From Kappaphycus alvarezii (Eukaryota > Rhodophyta > Florideophyceae > Gigartinales > Solieriaceae), in NCBI GenBank assembly GCA_002205965.3, contig NADL03000604.1, positions 682,001-746,000 of the forward strand: a DNA stretch of 64,000 bases, given 5' to 3'. The translations under genes were made by a program, and so were the position numbers. The notes under the pieces were generated by a model, which was not told where the DNA came from, ran no database searches, and saw only the letters and a program-made list of their open reading frames with translations. Below, piece by piece: positions 43,654-54,903 of the stretch; within the stretch, counting starts at the first letter, position 1; every line of letters starts with the position of its first letter.

Positions 43654-44769
43654 ATGGAGAGCGCCGCCAAGGCCAAAGCCAAGGCGCGCCCGCCTTCGCG
43701 GGCACAAATCGTGAAGGCTCACAAGAGCCCCCAAGTAGCTATCGTCCCCTCCACTGTGCGCGATTTCTGCCGACTGCAGGCAGGATCGCTTGCTCCGAAT
43801 GCCCCATCGCACGAGGAGACCCCGACACGTCGGAGCCGCGCCCCCAAACCGAGAGCCCCTGTCGCCCTGAATGGTATGACATGATTATCTCCAAAACTGG
43901 CCCCTATGATGTCCACGCTGGCTTTTTCCGCAGGCCCTCCGGGCATTGGAGCCCTGCCGGCATACGAAGACGCACAAGCAAGCCTACTAATCGCAGCCAA
44001 GGATGCGGGAGTGCCCTTGCCCAAGCATGCACTCCTCACATCGGGAGATTGGACAATTGTTGTGCACTACGCCGCGGACTCTAACGATCTCCTAAAAATA
44101 CTCCGGGGGATCCCAAACATTTACGATGGCGCCCGCCTCTCCACCAGCCCGCTTTCCGAACTCATCGCCGAGCTCCCCTCAACCGAGTGGAAAGTTGGCA
44201 CTTGCGTCGCTGCTGCGCGCGAGGTTGCAAAGCTCAAGACCGTGGCCTCCGAAATAACACTGGAAAACAGGAAAGCCCTGGCGGGAGCAATCACCCGCCT
44301 CATTGACGCCGCAGCAGCAACCCTTCCGAGAGGGGATGCTTTTGTTGAAAACTTCATCGCGAAATTCTACGCGGGGTGCGAAAACCTTGCTCCCCCAAAG
44401 ACTGACTTGGATACGCAGGACACCCCAGGCGCAGCACCGGAGGCAGACACTCCACCAGCGGCCCACCACGACAACAACGACGAGACCCCGGACAGTGGAG
44501 TGGAAACACTGGAGACCACCACAGTCCATGAAGAACCCGACAGTGCGACGCCACCGGCGACAAACAAAGCTACCCTGGCCCCCACACCTAGAGAACCGTC
44601 ACCTGTCAACCTTAGGGTCGCAAAACCCCAGGAAAAAGGTGCGGCTCACCAGCTTACGCAACCAAAGCCGGACGTTGCTGAAGCCCCCTCCACACACATG
44701 GGGAAGACCGAACGACGCACGAAACGCACCCGCGCCCTGTCACAACGCATGAAGGAGATGGGACGGTGA
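43654..44769 (+). CDS. LINE ORF1 protein
   Basis: Basic Ala/Lys/Arg-rich start (MESAAKAKAKARPP), then a conserved-looking middle (GPPGIGALPAYEDAQASLL, LLKILRGIPNIYDGARL, ITRLIDAAAATLPRGD) and a long Pro/Thr/Glu-rich tail ending in a basic segment. No CCHC knuckle or RRM is evident. An in-frame TGA (43882-43884) falls inside a possible 60-nt intron, 43874-43933 (GTATGA ... TTTTTCCGCAG). Removing it keeps the frame (VALN-GPPGIGALP). If not spliced, translation could start at Met 43906. An RNA-binding or chaperone role is expected for ORF1 proteins but is not shown here. Confidence 0.7.
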
Positions 44770-44862
44770 AAGCACAACTCGACCAATCCCCCCCACTGGG
44801 AAAACGGGCGAGCAAGGCCTCTCGCCATTAGTCCCTCCCTCCTTTCCCACTTCCCCGTAACA

Positions 44863-47800
44863 ATGCCCCTGATGCCTCCGACGACTTCCTCCGCAACCAA
44901 CGACCAGTCTACCCCTACCACTCCTCTTCCTTCGGTGTATGATGCACTGCACAGCCCGCTAAGGCCCTCGGACATCTTCAACCGCATTCCTGGGAACTGC
45001 ATTCACAGTCTTACCATGTTGCTCATTCGACTCTTTCGATCTGCAGCAAACGCACGGAACGCAAAAGCAGTGCACATTGCCTTCCTCCGGTTACATCTTC
45101 TCCCGACCGCTTTCTTGCGACGTTTAATGCGTGGGGAAGCCGGATGGCGGTCTCCGACAAGGCAAAGCCAAGGACTCCGAGAACGCATCCGCCGCGCCAC
45201 CGCAGGCGAATGGAATGAACTTTGGAGAGAAGCCATGCAAGCACACCGGATCAGGGAAGAGCGAACCGTCCGACGTCGCTCGCAGCAAACCCAGACAGAC
45301 AACAAGCGAGACCCAAAGTTTCGCCGCGCAGCCCACCTAGCTGCAGATGCACAATACGGGCGTGCGATGCGCACCCTATATCAGTCGCACATTGCGGACG
45401 TGCGGGACCCACACGTTTTGGAACGTCTGCGAGAGTTGCACCCTGCACCGAACTCTCCTGTGACAGTCATCGACACCAGAGACCTCCCGCTCCCGATGGA
45501 CATCACTGAGGAGGCATTCCTACACGCCGTCCGACGCTTGAACCCAAACTCCACGCCGGGTCCGGACAGAATGTCCCCTCGGCTCCTTCGATTCTTGGCC
45601 AACACAACGGTGAGTCCTGAAGCAGGTGTGACGGGCATCTCGGCGCTAACTGCAGTTGTGACAAGACTAGCCCACGGGGACTTACCAGACGACACAATCC
45701 CTCTGATCTCTTCTGCGACGCTGCTGCCCATCCAACCTCGGCCAGACAAGATTCGCCCCATTGCTATTGGGACGGCCTTGCGGCGACTCGAAGCAAAGGT
45801 GCTTCTACCACAAGCAATAGGAGACACGAGGGAGTACCTCGCACCCTTGCAAGTGGCCAATAGCGTGCCCAGCGGACTGGACTCCATTGTGCACGAAGCA
45901 CGGAGACTGGTTGAGCGCCAGGACGAGGAGCATGCACTGGTATCCGTGGATGCACGCAACGCATTCAATCGGTTCTCGAGACAGCGCATGATAAATTTGC
46001 TGCCGACCAAAGTAACGTCGCTGTATCTTTTCTGAACATGGTATACGCCCGCAACACGCCGTCGCTGATATTGCCCGTAGCGTCCGCTCATGACATCCCT
46101 AGCCAAGAAGGTATGCAACAGGGGGACCCTGCAAGCATGCTGTTGTTTTCTCTTGTAGTGCATCCATTAGCAACGGAAATTGCTCAGCAGACACAGCTTA
46201 GTCTACATAGATGGTATGCGGACGACTGCACTCTCATTGGCACTCATACAGAGCTCGAAAAGGCACTCGACCTCCTCAGCTTAAGAGGACCTGACCATTG
46301 CTTATATCTGAATCACGCAAAAACCAGGCTGTTCTGGCCGCACAGACTCGGTAACTGCACATCGCCACTAATCCACCGCTTCCCAGTTGAGAACTTTTCC
46401 ACCGAAGGCATCGACCTTCTTGGGGCCCCGATTGGGTCGTCACAGTTTATGGAAGATTTTCTCAACGAGAAAATCAGAAGCTGCAAGCACACATTGTCGC
46501 TGATTGACGGTATCGGAGACGCTCCAATTCGGTTCCACCTTCACCGGGTATGTGCATCCGCTTGCAAGCTTCAACATGTGGTGAGCTAATTCCGCCGAGT
46601 GTGACCACTGCCATTGCACTGAGATTCGACGAAGACCAACTTGAATTTTACGCAAGCTCTAACAATGTGCCGATGACTCATGCAGTTCAACAGCAGGTAT
46701 CCTTACCTCTCCGCTACGGCGGTCACGGCTTTACACCTATAGCAACGCTCAATTTCGCAGCATATGCTGCGAGCATAATTGACGCCGAGCTGCTGCGGAG
46801 CCCTGAGGACAGTGGTGAGACTGAACACCGATACGCTGAAGCGGATACACACCTCCGGGAGTTTGTCCGACGGCTCCCTGCGTCCGTCACTAATGATGGC
46901 AGTCTTCCGGAAACACTGACAGCGGCAAGCGTCGCAGCCAAGCTCGATAGTACACACAGCATTCTGTATCGAGCCTGGTGCGAGTCGGCTGCAAAGTTCT
47001 TCTGGAAGGGCGACGAATGGACGAGGTTGCCAAACCCCATATCGCATTCAGAAGCAGACATTCGGCGAAGAATTCGACGTCATGCATGCTTCGAAACGCA
47101 GGCAGGGGCCTTCCTCGCCGCAAACCCCGCTGTGGTCGACCGAACGTCCAACGAGATGTGGACAGTGATGCTACGCCGTCACCTAGGAGTTCGCGTGTTT
47201 GACGACACCGCACCGCTGCAGTGCGCTGAGTGCCGTAGGCCCATGGATGTCTTAGGGGACCATGCAGCAGACATTTGTAACAAAGGTCTCGGGTGGACCA
47301 ACCGGCACACAGGAGTTGTGAGAGTACTTGGGAAAGAGCTGTTTAAGGCAGCAGGAGTTGGGGTCCAATATGAGGTCAAATACCTACTCCCCAGACTGAA
47401 TGCGCGACCCGCGGATATTCTGGCGCACCCGCGATCCGGCGCATTGAACACCCCGCCCCCTCTTCCAGTGGCCTACGACATCACCGTATCCTCGTCATTC
47501 CGGGAGTGCTATATGTCAATGGGAGCACGAAAAGCGCGAGCTGTTGCCCACGCAGCAGAAAAGCGAAAGAAGAGGGACCTAGCCACGAAAGTGGCTGCCA
47601 TTCCTGGCGACGTCATGTCTGGAAGATCAAGGTTAGGATGGGATTTTGGGCCGCTGGCTTTTGACTCGTTAGGATCACCTTCTGAGACATCATCAAAGGT
47701 CATAGAGAAATATGCTGCAGCCGTCGCATCGCGCATCGCGCAGCGGATATTCTACGCGGGGGATGAAGATCCGCTTGCAGTTTACCAGAAACTAAGCCTC

Positions 47801-47893
47801 GTTATTTGGTCCACAAGTGCGGCATCCGTTATAGGCGTTTTTAATAAAGCAAAGTTATGTTACTTTGCAAACCATGTGATTCTAGCTAGATAG
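44863..47893 (+). pseudogene. LINE ORF2: RT plus restriction-like endonuclease, two frameshifts
   Basis: Frame 1 (44863-46035): helical N-terminal region, then LNPNSTPGPDRMSPRLLRFL (RT motif 0/1 region), IRPIAIGTALRRLEAKV and VSVDARNAFNRFSR (motif A Asp). A one-base shift at about 46030 leads to frame 2 (46038-46589): QEGMQQGDPASMLLFSLVV (motif B), HRWYADDCTLIG (YADD, 46212-46232) and LNHAKTRLFW. A second shift near 46586 leads to frame 3 (46550-47893): thumb-like helices, then CAECRRPMDVLGDHAADIC (CX2CX9HX4C) and NARPADILAHP followed by YDITV (RLE catalytic core), ending AFDSLGSPSE and IWSTSAASVIG. All catalytic residues visible are intact; only the shifts inactivate it. Confidence 0.88.
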
Positions 47894-48015
47894 GGTGGTT
47901 CTTATTTTTCAATTAACAGAGGTCTGTTAAAAATCTCGATGAGTTCTATCCATTACACAAGCCGAACTGTAAACGGCATAACGTTTTCGAGCGTTCAAAA
48001 GTGATGTTCACATGA

Positions 48016-49306
48016 GTGCACAGTACATGTCGTTCACATGGGCAACTCCCGAAACCTCTGCAGGCACTGCCTTTTTGCAGTATGGACTTGATGAACGACG
48101 ATGATGTGCTGATGGCAGTAGCCTTTCTTCAACGATCTATGCAGCATGCGACTGAGACGCAGCGGTACCTATCACGCAATGTTGTCTTAAATTCAACTAT
48201 GCAAAACATGCTCAAAGATACAGATGATTCTGAGATCAATGAAAGCTAAACTACTACGTTATGACGTGGATTTACAGTGGATGGACTACCAAAGGCAGTG
48301 TACGCAAGGCGAGGCAACACAGGCGAGTATCGAAGAGTGCGTGAATTGGACCCTGGCGTCACTTTGTTTGAAACAGTCTGCTATATGAGTCGTGAAACAT
48401 TTGACGACCTTTTTCTGTTGTGCGAAGGGCAGCTTGCCAAACAGTTATAAGTCACACCAGAAAACTATGGCATGGATCTCCGAACCCCTCGAAAAAAGAT
48501 TAAGAACTCAAGGGAACTTTTATTCTTTTATTTTGATGTACTTGGCTGGAAGAACGAAGATAGAGAAGGCGTGAAGCGAATTGGTAAGAATTACGGAGTT
48601 TCAGGCGGTACGGCATCAAATTACTTTCGTCATTGCTTGTACGCAGTATACAATGCTCTAGATTCCGCTTCCTCAGGTCTTGTTTCTTGGCCCTCAGCTG
48701 ATGAACGTTCACTGTGTCACGGATTGATTATAGGATTCCCAAATGAGTCTTTTTTGTTGACCGGAGCAAGAATCGGAGGTGGAGACCCGGTAATAATGAG
48801 GTACAGAAGAAGGCTTATGATGGATAAAAGAAGTCATATGTCTTCTCGATCATTGTGTTCCGTGATATTTTTGGAAGGTTTATTCGAGTGGAAATCACGG
48901 ACAAAGGAGCTGAGAGCGATAGGAACATGTACACTGAGTCTCCAATCTAAAGGAGGAGAGATGAGTATCTCTCGGATGGAGAAGACGGAATGGGTGATAT
49001 GGGTTTTGCTGGGGATGGAGACATAGTCGTTCCATACAAAAAAAACGAAAGTACGGAATGCATGCTTAGAGGTAGTCATAATCGAGATATAAGGTCTCAG
49101 CGTATGGTTAACGAGTGGGGAATAGGGTACATCAACAACAGGTTCAGAATCTTTGTTGGAGGTGGCCTTTTGATGAATCTCTTTTCTGCATGGCCTACAA
49201 AATTTCAGTACTGTTGTCGAACTGGACGTTTGATAAACGTGGGTTTGCGTTGATGAAGATTGAGCAGTACATGGAGAAGTTAAAAAGACAAGAAAATGGT
49301 ATTTAA
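48016..49306 (+). pseudogene. PIF/Harbinger transposase, broken
   Basis: The N-terminal piece 48016-48249 has a helical region (DVLMAVAFLQRSMQHATETQ). The same frame, with stops, continues through YMSRETFDDLFLLCEGQLAK to 48472-48780: FFYFDVLGWKNEDREGVKRI, GVSGGTASNYFRHCLYAVYN (HTH) and DERSLCHGLIIGFPNE. After a shift, 48780-49130 gives KKAYDGQKKSYVFSIIV, FRDIFGRFIRVEI and GFAGDGDIVVPYKKNES (second Asp region), then RSQRMVNEWGIGYI with the Glu-like position. A further shift gives LLSNWTFDKRGFALMKIEQY. The order is Harbinger-like. The copy differs from the one at 1.5-2.3 kb. Confidence 0.72.
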
Positions 49307-49687
49307 AGAAGCCGAACTCCCTAAAAACGCCTTTAGCACCGAGCGAAGCTCGGAGATCGCGCGGAGGGCGACCATGGGGGTCAGAGGGGGACCTTCTTCC
49401 TTGATCCCTACCCCCTCGCCTGCGGAGCGCCGCCCCCGCGGTTAACGGTAAAATTGAACCACGAAAACGCTTAAGCCTTGTTCTGCTCACTACAATTATC
49501 AGAATTTGACGTTCTTTCACTAGGTGCAGAATTTTTCTACGCTGAGGGACGGGATGTTCGCCAACGTCTTTTGAGATTTCATTACAAAGATCAGAGAGAT
49601 CTGGATTTATGTTGAGCTTTTCCCTTACGAATGAATTTGGCGTGCGTAGTGCAATGTCGGGAACCGGCAAACCGTTATTTTGCGCCA

Positions 49688-50455
49688 TCAGGCGAGAAAT
49701 GATCCAAACAACTTGCATGAGTACACACTAACCTTGACACTAGCAGTAGCGGCATTTGCAGTCAGTGCCTGGGCCTCCAGATTCTGTAACATTATGCTCG
49801 TATCCTTTTTGCGTTTCTTTTCTCTTGATGCCGCCAATTTGGACTTCGCCAACCCATATTCCGCTATCCGCTTCTCAATTTGGGCGAACTTCTGCTGCCG
49901 AGACTCCCTTTGTCGCTGCATTGATTTGTGGGCATCATCATCTGTCGATTCTTTCTTTCTCTCAACCTCAAGCTTCCACTCCAACATTGCCTTGTCGAGA
50001 GCATGCTCAGTTCCATCTGCTTTACACCCATGTCGTACTACTGCGACCAACTCACCATCATGGTCCGTCATTGACTGCACCTTTTTGGCCAAGCCACTCA
50101 CCGTACTTGCTATGTAGTTGACGTTGCCTCCAGGAATCTTTGACATGTCTTCACGGCGCCGTATCATCCCGTACGACAGGTGGTCGGCCACTTTCTGTTG
50201 ATCTATGTAGTGTCTTGTACGGGCTGCATGAGCGACATCAGCGGAAGAGGATTCTAAAGTCTTGCCTTTCTCACATGCCGCGCCCCTCGTGGTCAGTTGC
50301 TCAACAATCCATGCTCGCCCGATAAGGTTTGGCCGAAATCTGTCGTTTGCAGGCTTAAAATTGGTGGCGAGGGATGTTCCTGCTCCGCTGGATACGGCCG
50401 TGGAGGATGTTGCAGGATCCTTTGCTTCATGGGTGGGTTGCGTGGATGGATCCAT
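49688..50455 (-). CDS. Hypothetical protein, possible Harbinger partner
   Basis: A 255-codon uninterrupted ORF, convergent with the Harbinger transposase 380 bp away. The N-terminus is Ser/Thr/Ala-rich and disordered. Residues about 35-60 read NDRFRPNLIGRAWIVEQLTT, and residues about 165-225 form a charged coiled coil (LEWKLEVERKKES, RQRESRQQKFAQIEKRIAEY). An overlapping frame beyond the stop continues with coding character to about 49500 (LPVPDIALRTPNSFVREKLN, ISKDVGEHPVPQRRKILHL), so the gene may have been longer. Harbinger elements usually carry a second DNA-binding ORF, and position suits that role, but no Myb/SANT motif is evident. Confidence 0.5.
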   Translation of the reverse strand: MDPSTQPTHEAKDPATSSTAVSSGAGTSLATNFKPANDRFRPNLIGRAWIVEQLTTRGAACEKGKTLESSSADVAHAARTRHYIDQQKVADHLSYGMIRRREDMSKIPGGNVNYIASTVSGLAKKVQSMTDHDGELVAVVRHGCKADGTEHALDKAMLEWKLEVERKKESTDDDAHKSMQRQRESRQQKFAQIEKRIAEYGLAKSKLAASREKKRKKDTSIMLQNLEAQALTANAATASVKVSVYSCKLFGSFLA

Positions 50456-50697
50456 TTTGGGGTTGGGGTGGGGTAAGTGAGGGACCTTGGTGATGAAGCT
50501 GGGGTGATCCGGGATAGTTGCCTTTCTTGTGTATCAACAGTATCCGTGTATCTAAATTCCAACCATTTCAGTAGCAGTAACATTATCGGGATCATCCAAT
50601 TCGACACAGGTAAAACATTGGATACACATCAATTTAGTTCGCTTTTTGCATTTTCTTTATTTCCTAATTAAATGCAACAACAGACCAAATCCTTGCT

Positions 50698-50771
50698 TAT
50701 CAGACCTTTTTAATTAAGAAAAATTTTACTACATATTTAAGCAAAATTTTCTTAATTAAAAAGGTCTGATA
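50698..50771. repeat. AT-rich palindrome, 25-bp arms
   Basis: TATCAGACCTTTTTAATTAA continues as GAAAA on the left arm and is mirrored on the right arm ending GGTCTGATA, with a 24-base centre. The arms are perfect for 25 bp. Could be a foldback MITE or a hairpin-forming site. The flanks (50640-50960) are also A/T-rich with no gene. Confidence 0.85.
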
Positions 50772-50976
50772 CCCTATGTCGTGACCCGCAACATGCAGAA
50801 GTTAGCTACCCTATTCAAAAATTTTGTAGCGACTTCACAGTGTTGCACATGTACGTACATATTACAGTAATAAAAATCCCAAATGAACAAAAAAAGAATT
50901 TTTTTGAAAGGATAAATTTGAGTTTTCATGCTATCCAGGATTCTCCTGTTCAGTGCTTTCTGCCCCAAAAAAGAGA

Positions 50977-51500
50977 CTATCGCCTAAGGCCCTGACGGAT
51001 GCAATGCACGAAACAGTGCATGAAGAGCTCCCCCTCGGCGACAACAGGAGGCAGGCTATGCCAGTCTCCATGGTTCTCCACGGGGCGAAAGCATAGGGTT
51101 ACTGTGCCCCATGTACAGGGTTTAGGGCAAGTATTGAACTGAGAGAATTCTCGTTGTGGCTCCAGGAATATTGTCGGGTCAGTGGTCTGAAAAACGCAGC
51201 TTGACACCCAGTCATGGAACCGCGAGAAGGGCTTCAAGGCACCAGACCCAATATTACCGCAGTGGGGCTTCCTGGCGGTCGGACTTTTCTATATCCCAGT
51301 CAGCAACCCCTTGAAACCGCATCACAGGATAGTTCGCAACTTCAACCCGCTGATCTCACTCAATGCAGCGAAAAACGTGGGAGTAAGGTGATACGACTCA
51401 TTCATCGCGAATTCTGCCAGATATCGATTTATTCCCGTCCCCAACTCCACCCTCGAAGGTTGGCACTCGGATGTCTAAGAGCTGCTACGCGAAGTCGCAC
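50977..51500 (-). other. Unrecognised minus-strand coding-like stretch
   Basis: A minus-strand frame (51237-50977, 86 codons) continues upstream with stops to about 51500 (LGTGINRYLAEFAMNESYHL). Residues such as FHDWVSSCVFQTTDPTIFLE and ENHGDWHSLPPVVAEGELFM look protein-like. No family recognised. Confidence 0.25.
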
Positions 51501-51589
51501 AGTATGTGGTAAGGACAGTGGAGGAGACAGATAGAAAGTTTAAAGAAGTCCTCATACGACAGTACGCCGCAGCGACAACCATGTTATGC

Positions 51590-51945
51590 TGACTGCCCGA
51601 TCGCTGGACTCTGTTATGGAAAGTTTGAAACGCCGGATGGGCTTGTGCTTAATACTGTACTCGCCTGACAAGAGGACTGGAATAGCTCAAGGAGTACGGG
51701 AGGGGGCAGCGGCAGGAAAATGAGTCAGGAAAGTTGGAAGGGTCGGAAGTGCGGGGATTCGAGACGTTTGTGGCACACGAGTACTAAGTTGTATCTCGCA
51801 ACGCACTGTATAGTATACTATCGGACCTTTTCCACAGTAAAAGCACATGTGCCTGCTTCTGGGATGTTCACCGGTACTGTACTGTAGCCACTATAAAGTA
51901 CAATATATTCTGATACTGTACAGCACCTTTTATAACACCTACGAG
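51590..51945 (+). repeat. Dispersed repeat, copy 1
   Basis: Aligns with 59340-59655 in the same orientation. Shared blocks include GAAACGC near the start, GGCAGGA(A/G)AATGAG, GGTCGGAAGTG, GACGTTTGTGG, CGCACTGTATA, GCCGGTACTGTACTGTA-like and TTCTGATACTGTACA(G/A)CACC. Identity is moderate. The repeat contains TACTGTAC motifs at its right end. Confidence 0.7.
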
Positions 51946-52189
51946 AGGAGTAGAGAGAAAAAGGACATATTCTACTTTCCAAACCGGCACCCCCAACTCT
52001 TTTCTCGGCACTATCACCCCTCCATCCGCGTTAAGCTCCCATCCCGAATTTGTGCGCAGATCTTTTCCATTTTTCGCGCCCTTAACACGGAAGTTCTCTC
52101 CAAGGGAGGTGAGCGCCCGCAGCTGCATCGACCCACATATTTTGTGAGGACTTCGACGTAGAAAGGTACTTTTTTCGTCCTTGAGAACG

Positions 52190-53090
52190 TCTTGATATGC
52201 GAGAAGAGTGAGGAAGGTAAGTCGTTCGAGCTTCTGTCCCACCTAGGTGGCGAGGCGTTCGACTTTTTATTTCAGACGTTTACGAACGATAGTGGATATC
52301 TATTGCCATAAGAAAAAGACTATGAGGTTGTCAAGGCGGTAATGTTGGACAATTTTGGAAGAAATTGTAAGCCGTGTCAAGCAATTCGGCGCGCCATGGA
52401 TGCAAGACTCGATCTGAACCTCCTTATTTAATCAGCAAGGAATGTTGACTCGCTCTTCGCGAAATCTATTTTCAATGAAAAGGCCAAGCTCATCCTTCTA
52501 CGTAAAGCCGCTACTAAACACTCAGATATAGTCCTGTATATCATCTGCAGCGACCTGAGGGAATATCAGTCCATGAAGTATATTATTGCCGATTATGATC
52601 GAGAAAAAAGGCGTTTGAGCCGCCGCAAAAGTTCACCAACTCTTCGCCGATATCCAGCCTCATGACGAGAACCGGTTCAAGTCTTGTCTCCGATGGTAGA
52701 AAGCCAGGACCGTTAGATGCAGTCATTACGGTTGAGAAAAAGGCAACGTGGTTGTTGGTTCGTATTGACTCCCGGGTACCAGAAGTAGAAGAAATGTTGA
52801 ATAGCGTGGTGACAACTTTCCAAGACCTCTCCTAAATGATTAAGAAACAGCAAAGGCAGCTTGACTCGATGAAAAGAGTACCGTGTGGAGTTGGGAAACC
52901 CGCTCAGGCTGACTGTGATCGAGTCTGTTCATTTTGTCGCAAGCAGAGTTACAGTGCGAAATGTTTTCCCGATAACCCGCAAAGGGATATCAAATGTTCA
53001 AAGTGCGGTAAGAAGGTACAGTCAGAATCCACGTTATTAAGCTACGGAGGACGAGTCCCGCCGCAGAGAAGGCTTCCATGGCAGTAGAAT
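52190..53090 (+). pseudogene. Gypsy Gag with zinc knuckles, broken
   Basis: Near 52215 the sequence reads FELLSHLGGEAFDFLFQTFT then DYEVVKAVMLDNFG, the usual capsid start. The frame at 52836-53087 ends with CSFCRKQSYSAKC and IKCSKCGKK, a zinc-knuckle pair in which the His positions are lost (Ser for His). Stops are frequent between. Confidence 0.6.
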
Positions 53091-53579
53091 GATCTAGCGA
53101 TGAGATCTCGGGGGAAGAATACGGAAAGGAGACCGTTTCTGTGGATGATGGGTCGTAGATTGAGGAAGTCGTCACCCTTAAACGTAATACAGATGAAGAA
53201 ACCCTTCGCAAGCTAGCTCATGGAGAGCAGGGTGCTCTGATTGAGCCGGGCCGTCTGAACCCCGGCGTTTGATTAAGCCTCGCCCCGCACTATTAAGTCG
53301 GAAAAGTACCCCTAACAGAGACAAGAAGTTGACTTGAAAGAAGAAAAAGCCCAAATGAGCCAAAAGGAAGGACGGTGAAGCGGTGAAAATACGGGACATC
53401 GCCGATTGTCCCAAAGTACAACGTCCTCAACGCGCTGGCAAATGCCATCTCCAGTCTTTCATTTGGCCAACTCCCACGTGGTGACGCTATACAGACGCAA
53501 GCAGTCCTTAAAGAACTTTTCGGACAGAGTTATCTGCACCGTCAACGGAAAGGCGCAGGCCAGGGAAAGCTGCTTGAAA

Positions 53580-54903
53580 GATTTGGAAGTGATTGTTTAT
53601 GGTACTAATGCGCATGAATTTAATATATACCGGAGCAACACCGGATATTATTTCTGCCGAGTTTGACGCGAAATTATAGATTGAACCGGAAGTCGTCAAC
53701 CGAACTATCACTGTCGCAACGAGGGTGAAGTTAATGAAATCCTGAGAAACGCCCCTATCTTCTTCGGAGGGCTCGTTGTATGCTTGGATTACATCGTCTC
53801 TGAAGGGTTTCCTTTTGACTTTCTCATCAGCTGTCCGACCATAAAGGATCTAATGGCCACTCTCGACTATGGAACAAGAACTGTGGCGCAGAAGTACGAC
53901 TCCAAGGTTGCTATACTTCACTGGCTTCCCGAGTTCGCCCGCTTAACGGCAGAGGACCTCGTGAAAGAAAGGTAAGGAAATAGACAGCGAGAAACTTACC
54001 TCATAGTCTTCAGCAACGCCTTCTGAAGAAGAAGACACCAACGGAGCAAAGGAAGAGCAAAAAGAGGACGTAGAGCTTATATTGACGACTCAAGGGAACG
54101 TAGACGAGCCATTGAATGAAACAGAACCCCTCACAACTTCTGAGACGGTCGACAGGAAGCTGAATCGCTTATACGTCAGAATGAATGAACAGTTTAAGAA
54201 GATCCTTTCCGAAGGCCACGTCACCGCTAAATCCTTGTTCGATCTTCGCCCTTCATGAGTCCCAACAGAACACTCTTTATAGCTCGCAGGCGCCGAACTC
54301 ATCTATCATAGGGGTCGCTGCCTACCGCCGAATCAAAACCAACTGGTGCGTGACTAATTAGATAATATGCTTGAAAGCTGGGATAATTAGGCCCGCATCG
54401 TCTGCGAGATCCTTTCCGGTGGTCATAGCTACTAATGAGGATATAAAAACCGCTTCTGCGTAGATTACCGGACGCTTAACCAAAAGATGAAGGGCGACTG
54501 TTTGCCCCTTCCTAAGATAGATGAGATCTTCGGTGCCCTCTGCGGGTCGACGGTATTCACATCTTTATACCTGTTTAGTAGATACTGGTAAGTCTGTCTA
54601 GAAGATTACTGCAAAAATAATACCACATTCTTATGCCTTTTCGGCACTTATCAGTTCAATTATATGACATTTGGACTCATAAACGCGATATCGACGTCCC
54701 AGCGAATGATGGACCATGTTTTAGCAGATATTGAATTTGCTCGCGTTTATCTGGACGATGTCGTTGTCTTCTCAACTAATTCGGAGGAGCATTTAGAGGA
54801 CTTTTCGGCTGTTAAAAGCCCATTTCTAAGTACGGGTTGAAGCTCAAGCTAGCTAAATGCCCCTCGCGAGAAGGAAGAAAGATCTGTTGGGTCACCTTGT
54901 TGA
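53580..54903 (+). pseudogene. Gypsy protease and reverse transcriptase, broken
   Basis: Protease region: TGATPDIISAEF near 53630, then IEPEVVNRTITVATRV. The frame at 53784-53975 has FPFDFLISCPTIKDLMATLD and LPEFARLTAEDL. RT: IIRPASSARSFPVVIAT, FCVDYRTLNQKMKGDCLPLP, FGTYQFNYMTFGLINAIST and ARVYLDDVVVFSTNSEEHLE (catalytic YLDD at about 54748-54760), reaching GHLVD at 54903. Stops and shifts separate the pieces. Confidence 0.8.

Larger units (their letters stand above)
43390..47950 (+). mobile_element. Two-ORF non-LTR retrotransposon with restriction-like endonuclease
   Basis: ORF1 (43654-44769) is followed after 93 bp by ORF2 (44863-47893) with RT, a CCHC zinc motif and a C-terminal restriction-like endonuclease core. 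No apurinic endonuclease domain is seen at the ORF2 N-terminus. Target-primed reverse transcription by the RLE is the expected mechanism. The 5' end probably lies between the MITE and 43654; a TACAGTACCGTACAGTAC tract (43495-43515) precedes ORF1. No poly(A) tail is clear at the 3' end. Only two frameshifts break ORF2, so the copy is fairly young. Confidence 0.85.

Noticed and set aside
44303-44752. Overlapping 149-codon ORF within LINE ORF1
   Set aside because: Shadow of the Pro/Thr-rich ORF1 region; low-complexity Arg/Pro/Thr composition.
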